The notes beneath the pieces were generated by a model. The model was not told where the DNA came from. It searched no databases and saw only the letters and a list, made by a program, of their open reading frames with translations. The translations under genes were made by a program, and so were the position numbers. Below, piece after piece: positions 57,045 through 64,000 of a stretch of DNA of 64,000 nt. The stretch's first letter is position 1; every line of letters starts with the position of its first letter. The stretch is from Paragorgia papillata (taxonomy: Eukaryota > Cnidaria > Anthozoa > Scleralcyonacea > Coralliidae), in NCBI GenBank assembly GCA_035771165.1, contig JAWNZC010000263.1:1-64000 (forward strand), given 5' to 3'.

Positions 57045-57066
57045 AGATCCCATCGGAGGTGCCAGG
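57045..57066 (-). promoter_or_regulatory. BEL/Pao primer-binding site (putative)
   Basis: Directly after the 5' LTR on the minus strand: CCTGGCACCTCCGATGGG. The TGG start fits complementarity to a tRNA 3' end. The tRNA was not identified. Confidence 0.45.
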
Positions 57067-57359
<293 letters not shown>

Positions 57360-57699
57360 ATAAGCAGGGGCGGATTTAATATACGTCAAACACGTCAAGC
57401 GACTAAGGTAAAAAATCTGAGATGCGAAAATGAAAGGGTTTCTTCTGATTTTGCAATTTTTAACATATTTGGCAAGATACGGTTTATTCTTTGCCGAAGA
57501 ATAATTTCATAATTTCTAGAGCCTTCGTCAGACGCCGCGCAAGTTATTCTGTGGCGACTGTGGCCGCTATCGGCCCCGTAGCCTGCAAAGCAGGCTTAGC
57601 TTGGTACTAGAACCGTATAAGAGTTAACTATGGCGGGAAGTGGTCACCGACCGGCACGTTTATCCACGTCAAAATGGCCGAAATACGTGGAAATCATGA

Positions 57700-57770
57700 G
57701 CGCTGATTGGTCAAAGCCAATGGAATTACGTCGGAAGTAAATGCAATTACGTCGGAAGTAAAAAATTTTA
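57700..57770 (+). promoter_or_regulatory. Promoter-like motif cluster inside the hAT-like element
   Basis: GATTGGTCAAAGCCAATGG contains facing CCAAT boxes. It is followed by two copies of ATTACGTCGGAAGTAAA, each combining a CRE-like TTACGTC and an ETS-like CGGAAGT site. It lies about 180 bp before an exon-like frame. Confidence 0.4.
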
Positions 57771-57904
57771 ACGCAGGCTAGATTTTGATTGGCTAGAAAC
57801 TAAATCTTGGCCGCAATCCGCCGCATGAAGCTGCATCTTTGCAGCATCTTGCAGCATGAAGAGATTACACGCGGGCCAATTTGACTGAGGATTGACTGTT
57901 GTGT

Positions 57905-58138
57905 CATAGCTTCGACAAACGTCTTAGAACGTGTGCAGAGCGCTCTGAAGAATAATAACGATGAGTTATTTCGACAAATCTATTACGATTTGTCTTCAAA
58001 AATCCAAAATTGTGCTATCCTCTCGGATCGGGAGCTTCATGCGAAGTTTAGCGTAAAATCCTTCCACAGGGATTTCGATGGGGACGCATATTTGCCGAAG
58101 TATGCTAAGGATGGAAAGAAGACCTGTATTGCTCTTAG
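57905..58138 (+). CDS. Exon-like segment, unknown protein
   Basis: A plus-strand open stretch (including SALKNNNDELFRQIYYDLSSK and ELHAKFSVKSFHRDFDGD) ends at a consensus donor CTTAG|GTGAGT (58,139-58,140). A further open segment (58,230-58,348) with TATTETYIDNESLLY ends at a second donor TTTG|GTAAGC. A hydrophobic stretch (FIIIITVLIVFIILLF, about 58,372-58,420) follows. Together they look like exons captured by the hAT-like element, possibly from a host gene. No family is recognised and splicing is not proven. Confidence 0.3.
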
Positions 58139-58451
58139 GTGAGTCTATAGATAATCTGTCATTCTATTTGTATTGCTCATAACGAATGAAGCAATGCCCC
58201 TCATTACGCACCCGAAGACTCGCAATAGAGGAGCGCGATTTTGGCTTATACTGCTACAACCGAAACATACATCGACAACGAGTCCCTTTTATATACCAAT
58301 TCCAAGATGCTGCGACGCGTTGGACTCAAAAACACAAACAACAAGTTTGGTAAGCACTCACTTTATCTCTCCTTTATTATAATTATTACCGTGTTGATAG
58401 TGTTTATTATTTTGTTATTTACTTAAATCACATCGACTCCCAACCCCAAAT

Positions 58452-58494
58452 CCCTGCTGATGAGACCACCATAGAGGTCGAAACGCGTCCAGGG
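58452..58494 (+). ncRNA. Hammerhead ribozyme candidate in the hAT-like element
   Basis: Stem I CCCTG (58,452-58,456) pairs with CAGGG (58,490-58,494). The core is CTGATGA (58,457-58,463). Stem II is GACC/GGTC with an 8-base loop, then GAAA (58,480-58,483). A minimal stem III (AC-GC-GT) is followed by the cleavage triplet GTC (58,487-58,489). All invariant hammerhead bases are present and the pairing is perfect in stems I and II. The only weak point is the 2-base loop of stem III. Cleavage after 58,489 is predicted. Confidence 0.7.
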
Positions 58495-59093
58495 TTGTGT
58501 CCTAAGATCCTGAATTATTGCACTATACTATACGTTACAAATCCTTTATTCTTTTTCTGATGTTTTTTCATGGTTCCTAAACAGTAATTTTACACTACAT
58601 GTCCAACAGCGTGTTCCGTGTCGCCTTTCATACGCAACATAGCCGGAGGCTAATCGCGCTCTTCATTCAAATTCTCCCTCGTTTCACAATAATACGCGGC
58701 CAAAACTCCAATGTGGTTCCCATAACTACACATAAACCGTTATAAAAAATGTCATATGTCATGTATCTTTACTAATTATGGGATTCCCCTTTTTTATTAC
58801 TGGAAGAAATTTAACGTTTACAAACTGTCACAAGGCTAGGTCTCAGATAAAAATAAAATACCAAAGTCCTCGTTTTGAACGAAGACTTTCTTGAAAATAA
58901 TAAAATGTGCCATTAAAAACATGTTGAAAATTAGTTACGATTTTCAGTGAAATGCCATTTTAGAGACCCAAATTTCAAAAAATTTCTGGGGGAGCATGCC
59001 CCCGGACCCCCCCCCCCCCAGATTCCGTGTTTGACTAAGGTATAAATTTTCCTACATCCGCCCCTGATAAGTGGGCTTACCTTAAATGTTGAT

Positions 59094-59135
59094 GGTCGCT
59101 ACTGTCAGTTTCACGCTGGGCGATCTTCAGGCGGC
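59094..59135 (-). ncRNA. Hammerhead ribozyme motif, Penelope-like element 2
   Basis: Minus-strand reading: GCCGC, core CTGAAGA (CUGANGA with N = A), stem II CGC-CCA-GCG, GAAA, stem III with loop, cleavage triplet GTA, then GCGACC. Core bases are conserved. Stem I has three strong pairs (CGC/GCG). The window-end copy (63,979-64,000) shows only the 3' half. Confidence 0.6.
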
Positions 59136-60486
59136 TGAAAATTTTCGATTGGGCGCTGTCTTAAATAGGTTGAGTTGCTTACATCAATGCTAATGGGTGT
59201 GTGGGTTGATGGCGCGCTTCTGGGTGTGTGGGTTGATGGCGCGCTACCTACATTCCTACCTTTGTTCTTGCCTACACCTACGTTCTTTATCTTAAACTTG
59301 TTTTTGTGCCGACATGTTGAAAGGATTTCTGATTTTCTGTTAAGTAAAGTGGGTTTTTCGGATTTCATAATGCAAAGTTTTTCTTCCAAACATAAATTAC
59401 ATCGGTTAGACCCCCTGAGTATGCTGCTGACCGTTTTAAGATTGACCAATTAATGTTAAGATTTTGTTTTTTGTTTTTCGAATTCCATATGTGTTTGGTT
59501 TCGTTTGAATATCATTTTTTGTGTTGAAAAGATTTGGTGTGGTTTCTGTATCCCTCCTTAAAACTGTTTGCTGTCATGCCTATGTAATGCTTAGTGTCAT
59601 TAGTGTTGTTTGTCGAAATAGTTGCTTTATATATGATGTTGTTTGTCAAACATTGCCCACCAAGTGGGCATTGATCTTTATTTCTGCAGTTACAACTACT
59701 TGTGCTATTGTTTTTTCCTTCATTTTTCCTAAGGATGTGTGTGTTGTGTTTCGTGATTGTGGATTTAATGTTGTTCATGCAGCTATAACTAACTTTTACT
59801 GTGTTTCTGTTGAAAATCTTGTGTAGCTTGTTGTGTGATGGGAAATGTTTGCCAATTAAGTTTAAGAAACATCGTCCTATGTGTGTTCTAACGTTCTTGC
59901 TGTATGGTGGGTTAAACCAAATAATGTTTCTATGTCGCTTCCTACGTGGTTGGCTTGTTTCCTCATTGGCTTGCGTGTATACTAATTGTTGGTTAAAATT
60001 GCTGTGGTGTAATGCGTTTTGATGTGTGGGTGCAGACTCCTGGAATGTTGTGTAGTTTGATGAAAGGATTGAAATGCGCTTATTTATGGATGTTGGGGGT
60101 TGTTTTAAAATACTAGGTGGGTGGATTGAATGCTTGTTAACATAAAGCGGATCGTCATTGGGCTTCCTATAGGGTTCGTATGTTCCATTTTGTAAGTCAA
60201 GTGTTGCATCTAGAAAGTTTGTTACATGTATATTTTCTTGGGCTGTGATTTCAAGTCCAAATTCTTCGAAAATTTTATGTAGGTCTTTTCTTGCTTTGTC
60301 TGCCAATCTGCTGGTTTTGTTCTTTAAAATAGCTAATCCGTCATCTCCATAAAGGCCAATGTTTTCTTTGCCAAACTTGTTTTTAAGGTTGTTAAGTACG
60401 AAAAGGCCGACCAATTCGCATACCTCGGCGCCGTCATAGCTGCCCATTGTTACGTCAAATAAGTTTTGGCTGTCCTTTTTATCCAT
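59111..60486 (-). pseudogene. Penelope-like reverse transcriptase end, linker and GIY-YIG endonuclease, element 2
   Basis: Frame 60,486-59,512 starts with the last reverse transcriptase motifs (SQNLFDVTMGSYDG, then GLYGDDGLAIL, the YxDD box). It continues with a linker (IIWFNPPYSKNVRTHIGRCF), a Cys cluster CNCRNKDQCPLGGQC and the GIY-YIG core (IIYKATIS, KHYIGMTANSFKEGYRNH). It then shifts frame near 59,515. The C-terminal part (59,449-59,111) carries CNLCLEEKL and a repeat-like SAPSTHTPRSAPSTHTP. The intact YGDD and full nuclease motifs show this copy is less decayed than element 1. The preceding reverse transcriptase half is in another frame (60,803-60,450). Confidence 0.85.
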
Positions 60487-60958
60487 GTTTTTTCTCGGTT
60501 GAAAAGTAGTGATTTTCGTGCGTGTTTAACAATGGAAATGTCTTCCGTGTTTATTTTTGTCAAATTTGCGGCCCATGATAGAGCTCGGTCTAAAAGGTCT
60601 TCCGAAATTGATGGGTAAAAGTCGACAATATCAAATGAAATAAAGGTGTGTTTGTTTTTTTCGCTGATGTTTTTAAACCATTCAATTACTTTTTGCGTGT
60701 TTCTCCATTGCTTTACCTGTGTGATTTGTCTTAAATCTGAATTTATTTTGTCAAGAATAGTTTTACTAAGTTTTCCTGATTCGCTTTTAGCTGGGTTTAT
60801 CAATCGGCATGTTGGGTTGTTTTCGAAATTTTCCTTGTGGTCGTTGAGTGGAATAAAAGCTTCGCGCTTTGTAGTTTGTTCGATTTTGTCACTTATACGA
60901 AGTTTGGTGGCGATATGTTTTAGTTCTTGATCAATTTCTTTTACTGTGTCCTCTGATC
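60450..60958 (-). pseudogene. Penelope-like reverse transcriptase, upstream half, element 2
   Basis: Motifs SESGKLSKTILDKINSDL, FKNISEKNKHTFISFDIVDF and YPSISEDLLDRALSWA hold the first catalytic Asp region, followed by SIVKHARKSLLF. A frameshift at about 60,465 separates it from the YGDD half. Upstream it continues (EDTVKEIDQEL) to 60,958, where the foldback element interrupts it. Confidence 0.82.
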
Positions 60959-60979
60959 AGGAAAAAACGGCCAAAAAAC

Positions 60980-61610
60980 ATTAATGGGAATTTTAATGGT
61001 AAATTGCTAATTCCCATTCAAAATACTATTAATGGGAAAGTAGAACTGTTCCCATTAATGTTTTTTTCATAAAAAACATTAATGGTAATAAAAAATACAT
61101 TAATGGGAACAGTTCGACTTTCCCATTAATGTTTTTTTTATTAAAAACATTAATGGTAATAAAAAATACATTAATGGGAACAGTTCTACTTTCCCATTAA
61201 TGGTATTTTGAAAAATCCATTGATGTTTTTTTATAAATACCATTAATGATTTAATACAAGAACTAATGTGTTTTTTGTGAAACACATGAATGTATTTCTA
61301 TTTACATCTATGTATTTATTTGAAAAAACGTGAATGTGTTTAGGTTTCCGTTCATGGTTTTTATTCTAAAAACATGAATGTATTTCTATTTACATTCATG
61401 TATGATTGAAAAAACATGAATGTGTTTAGATTGCCATTCATGGTGTTTATTTAAAAACCATGAAAATATTTCTATTTACATTCATGTATTTAATTGAAAA
61501 AACGTGAATGTATTTTAAATTCCATTCACGGTTTTTATTAAAAAAACATGAATGTATTTCTATTTAAGTCAGTTGAAAAACCACGAATGGGTTTCGATCT
61601 TTATTGATCG
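60980..61610. repeat. Left CATTAATG/CATGAATG array of the foldback element
   Basis: Alternating facing copies of AAAACATTAATGG and CCATTAATGTTTTT. They change gradually inward to ACATGAATGTATTTCTATTT and CATTCATGGTTTTTATT and then to CGTGAATG/CATTCACG. Neighbouring copies can pair with each other, so the array can fold into many hairpins. Confidence 0.85.
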
Positions 61611-62166
61611 TGTCAATTATTGGTTTTATTAAACTATTTTTTTAATAATTAGTTTTATCTAGAAACTATTAATTGAATAAACGTAGATGATACAGTTGAT
61701 GAGGTGTAAACATGAACCGCAAAGCGAACAAGCTCAAAAGTAAGGTGAATGGCAACATTTGAAGTCCGAAGAAGAACGTGGAGCTATAAAAAACAGATAA
61801 GAAACCGAACCAAAAACCATATAATAAATGGATTATTAACCTCTTTTACTCTGTATGTACTGGATAGTATCTGCCTTGGGGTTTTCTCGCACAAACCTTG
61901 CTCCTTCGTCGCTCGGTTTATATATTAAACTTAACTTAACTACATAAAAGATAAAGCCTTTTACTTTGCGTTGTACATTCTTTTGTGGAGGTCACTGGAG
62001 ATCGATTTCCCTGATGGTTTTTGGAAAGGTAAATGTTTCTTCACAACAGCAACATCTTTGCACATCTCCTCCACAAGCCTCTGCTTTCATCTGCTACCCC
62101 ATCAGATTAAACCCACAGGTCCACCGCAGCTGCACCATCAATCTTTTTCTCTAAAATTTGTTTAAA

Positions 62167-62167
<1 letters not shown>

Positions 62168-62212
<45 letters not shown>
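62168..62212. repeat. (TA)n microsatellite
   Basis: About 45 bp of TA followed by CACACA, in the middle of the foldback element. Confidence 0.9.
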
Positions 62213-62218
<6 letters not shown>

Positions 62219-62319
62219 AACCGGATAAAGTTTGAAATGACGATTGAGAAATTAGGAAATACAAGCACATAATGGACACAAAAACATATATAGACACATG
62301 TAATTAAGCCCTAATCAAA

Positions 62320-62525
62320 CGAGAACGCAAGTCGTCGCAAGTTGGCAGTCACGAATTTCTGTGGCGGTCGTTCGAACGCCCAAATTAACAAAATAAAGGT
62401 TTCATGAGTGTTTTAAACAAGTTTTAACTTTGTCACGGTACATAATATTTACGAGAAATTATTCAGAGCGGCTGGCTGAGATAGCGTGACTGCCAACTTG
62501 ACTTGCGTTCTCGTTTGATTAGGGC
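62320..62525. repeat. Inverted repeat inside the foldback element
   Basis: TTAAGCCCTAATCAAACGAG at about 62,304 with AACGCAAGTCGTCGCAAG after it, versus ACTTGCGTTCTCGTTTGATT and AGGGCTTTATTAA at about 62,501-62,532. These arms (about 30-40 bp) could bound a smaller element nested in the foldback, or be part of its own structure. Confidence 0.6.
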
Positions 62526-62770
62526 TTTATTAACAAAGCGAAAGAAGTTTATAATCAGTAGCCAAGCAGAAAGAACATCAACAAAGACACAACTAAATTT
62601 AAAAATAAATGGCCATTGTGCGCTTAAATTCCAAAGACAAATAAAACAAACGGAAACAGTAATCATATAAAACAAATATTCTAAAAAGTCAGTAACTCAC
62701 GGCTCAGTAATTGCAGTACTAGATACGGTGAAAATCGTTGTGATATTTTCGCGCCTTTTTAAAAACTCAC

Positions 62771-62894
62771 CTGTAATTTTGAATGTTGTTTCTCTCTCAA
62801 AATGTTTCCTTATCCAGGAGGAAACTTCGTCGACTGACATTTCTCTCAGCTAGTTATTGTTAACCTCTACGAAATCGTCGCTATCCGAACTCAT
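62771..62894 (-). pseudogene. Exon-like segment resembling the start of a SAM-type domain
   Basis: Minus strand, ATG at 62,892-62,894. It begins MSSDSDDFVEVNNN, has an in-frame TAG, then MSVDEVSSWIRKHFERETTF and a donor ITG|GTGAGTT (GT at 62,769-62,770). The V-D-E-V-x-x-W-I pattern resembles the first helix of SAM domains. It looks like a first exon carried by the foldback element and now broken by a stop. Function is not assigned. Confidence 0.35.
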
Positions 62895-63044
62895 TTTCGA
62901 TGGAAAAAATCGTTTTAAAAACCCAAAACTTTAACAAAACAACTTACTCTGATAATTGTCTTCAAGGAAATGAGTGCCTGGGGAACAGAGGTATTATGGG
63001 ATATATATAGTTACCTGCAGTGGATGGAGTCGATGGATAATTGC

Positions 63045-63340
63045 TTAACATTTTACATTAATGATTTTACATTATCATGAATGTTTTTTGAAGAAATACC
63101 ATTAATGGAAGTTAAAAACACATGAATGGTAACTCTGTGAGCAATTGCTTGAAAAAACACATGAATGGTAACTCCTGTGAGCAATTGCTTGTCATTTTAC
63201 ATTAATGATTTACATTATCATGAATGTTTTTTGAAGAAATACCATTAATGGAAGTTAAAGACACATGAATGGTAACTCTGTGAGCTACCAATTACCATTA
63301 ATGTGTTTTTTTAAGAATGGGAATTCACCGAAACCCATGC
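63045..63340. repeat. Right CATTAATG array of the foldback element
   Basis: Contains TTTACATTAATGATTTTACA, ACCATTAATGGAAGTTAAA and ACACATGAATGGTAACTC motifs. A direct duplication of about 120 bp is visible (GCAATTGCTTG ... ACACATGAATGGTAACTC, starting at about 63,031 and again at about 63,180). Confidence 0.8.
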
Positions 63341-63373
63341 AAAATCATTAATGTTTTTCTCCCGTTTTTTCCT

Positions 63374-63810
63374 GTGTGATCCATGCTTGTATGTTTTTGT
63401 TATGTTATCATGCAAAAGCTTATTGTATGTGTCTGGTGCTGTTTCGTAAATATTTCTAGTTTCATCTGCAAAAATGAACATGTTAGGTGACGATTTGATT
63501 TTCTTAAAATCATTTGCCAAATGTTGTTGGAAGTGGTTGTTTATTTTCCGAAATTGAATGTTTTCTACTAATGTTATTAAGTCTTCCTCGAAAGGTTTCA
63601 TTTCTATAATTGTTGGTGGTTCTTTATTTGAAGGAAGTCTGAAAGGATGGTTTTCACGTATGTTTTGTTCACCAAAAAGGGAAAAGTAGGCTTTCCATCT
63701 CATGCGCCTGATTACACTTTCAGTTTTTTTATCATGTTTCTCAAATAAGCATCTTGTGATGGTATCGGAATGTTCTTTAGCGAATAATCGAATCGAAATT
63801 TTCTCATCTT
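63374..63810 (-). pseudogene. Penelope-like element 2, N-terminal region
   Basis: Frame 63,703-63,311 carries LPSNKEPPTIIEMKPFEED and NHFQQHLANDFKKIKSSPNMF, then DETRNIYETAPDTYNKLLHD and ITKTYKHGSHRKK, the conserved N-terminal part preceding the reverse transcriptase in Penelope-like proteins. From 63,373 downward the frame runs into foldback sequence. Upstream residues extend to about 63,810 in another frame (KHDKKTESVIRRMRWKAY-like text). Confidence 0.75.
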
Positions 63811-63951
63811 AACTTAAGGTATGGTTTATACGCAAATGAAAGTGCACTGCAACCTGCAGTATACAGGTGCGATTATATTCAAACAAACAAAGTGTTGTTC
63901 GCGAAATGTCGAAAAGTGCTCAATACCGTAAAGATAGAGCGAATATACTAT

Positions 63952-64000
63952 AAGTGGGCTTACCTAAAATGTTGATGGTCGCTACTGTCAGTTTCACGCT
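63952..64000 (-). repeat. Second terminal repeat of Penelope-like element 2 (cut by window end)
   Basis: AAGTGGGCTTACCTAAAATG, GTTGATGGTCGCTACTG and TCAGTTTCACGCT repeat 59,069-59,117 almost exactly. It includes the 3' half of the hammerhead. The rest lies outside the window. Confidence 0.88.

Larger units (their letters stand above)
57365..59066. mobile_element. hAT-like DNA element (non-autonomous) with exon-like cargo
   Basis: Termini are CAGGGGCGGAT on the left and ATCCGCCCCTG on the right, with a second matching block GTCAAACACG at 57,385-57,394 and its complement at 59,026-59,035. A GGAGCATGCCCCCGGACCCC tail and C run before the right end resemble those of many hAT elements. It splits the Penelope-like terminal repeat ACTATAAGTGGGC, whose intact copy is at about 63,947. 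The visible duplication is only ATAAG (5 bp), not the 8 bp expected for hAT. No transposase is present. Confidence 0.75.
60959..63373. mobile_element. Foldback-type DNA element built of CATTAATG palindromes
   Basis: Ends are AGGAAAAAACGG (60,959-60,970) and CCGTTTTTTCCT (63,362-63,373), a perfect 12-bp inverted repeat extending imperfectly to about 26 bp. Flanking 8-mers CTCTGATC and GTGTGATC match at 6 of 8 positions, suggesting an old 8-bp target duplication. The insert splits the Penelope-like frame. Near both ends it carries many short palindromic motifs (left 60,980-61,610, right 63,045-63,340): CATTAATG grading into CATGAATG and CATTCATG. The centre holds no transposase; see the exon-like segment at 62,771-62,894. 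The 61,620-62,160 part has only short frames. Confidence 0.8.
59067..64000 (-). mobile_element. Penelope-like element 2, interrupted by a foldback element
   Basis: Minus-strand pieces are the N-terminus (63,374-63,810), reverse transcriptase, linker and GIY-YIG endonuclease (60,958-59,111). A direct copy of its terminal repeat lies at each end: AAGTGGGCTTACCTTAAATG from about 59,069 and AAGTGGGCTTACCTAAAATG from about 63,952 to the window end. The repeats contain hammerhead motifs. The left repeat is cut by the hAT-like element, and the body by a 2.4-kb insertion at 60,959-63,373. Several frameshifts show it is inactive. Confidence 0.88.

Noticed and set aside
59175..60930. Plus-strand frames opposite the second Penelope-like element
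   Set aside because: Shadows of the minus-strand reverse transcriptase and endonuclease.
61100..61285. 61-codon minus-strand frame in the foldback array
   Set aside because: Made of the palindromic repeat; no coding signal.

Overview
This is a repeat-dominated stretch of a eukaryotic, metazoan nuclear genome. It contains no bacterial operons, no tRNA genes and no complete host gene that I can support. The mobile-element mix (Penelope-like elements with GIY-YIG endonucleases and hammerhead ribozymes, a Ngaro/DIRS-type element, BEL/Pao and gypsy retroelements, a Mutator-like element and 5S-rRNA-derived SINEs), the AT-rich spacers and the spliced-exon signals suggest a marine invertebrate. An anthozoan cnidarian (coral or sea anemone) is my best guess, by inference only.

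Layout. (1) 1-23,480 is one tandem satellite array with a 174-bp unit. Up to about 16,360 it is full of random small insertions and looks like uncorrected long-read sequence; after that it is clean and nearly homogeneous. (2) 23,480-27,410 holds a broken Tc1/mariner-like transposase, two copies of a 111-bp direct repeat, two palindromic structures and a frameshifted, Cys-rich pseudogene. (3) 27,425-32,155 is a decayed Ngaro-type tyrosine-recombinase retrotransposon with its split direct repeats (A1 ... B1-A2-B2) still recognisable and a 5S-derived SINE inserted in it. (4) 32,400-36,390 holds orphan exon-like segments on the minus strand and a palindromic element flanked by TTAA. (5) 36,400-41,100 is a Penelope-like element broken by a gypsy fragment and ending in an inverted copy of its own 3' end.

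(6) 41,124-57,260 is a nested stack. A BEL/Pao retrotransposon (minus strand, LTRs at both ends) is interrupted by a segment encoding an unnamed DDE-like protein, and that open reading frame is split by an 8.2-kb Mutator-like element (43,089-51,306). The Mutator-like element has about 40-bp terminal inverted repeats and a perfect 9-bp target duplication. Its three in-phase exons join a PHD finger, an OTU-type cysteine protease, an S/P/Q-rich repeat region and a MULE transposase into one predicted protein. Between the first exon and the right terminus lies a 2.5-kb minisatellite of 45-bp units. (7) 57,365-59,066 is a hAT-like element carrying promoter-like motifs, exon-like segments and a well-formed hammerhead ribozyme candidate. 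(8) 59,067-64,000 is a second Penelope-like element, interrupted by a 2.4-kb foldback element built from CATTAATG-type palindromes.

The most interesting object is the Mutator-like element with its PHD-OTU-transposase gene and subterminal minisatellite. Next are the hammerhead in the hAT-like element, the Ngaro repeat architecture and the foldback element. All product names are by recognition of motifs in the sequence; no database search was run.
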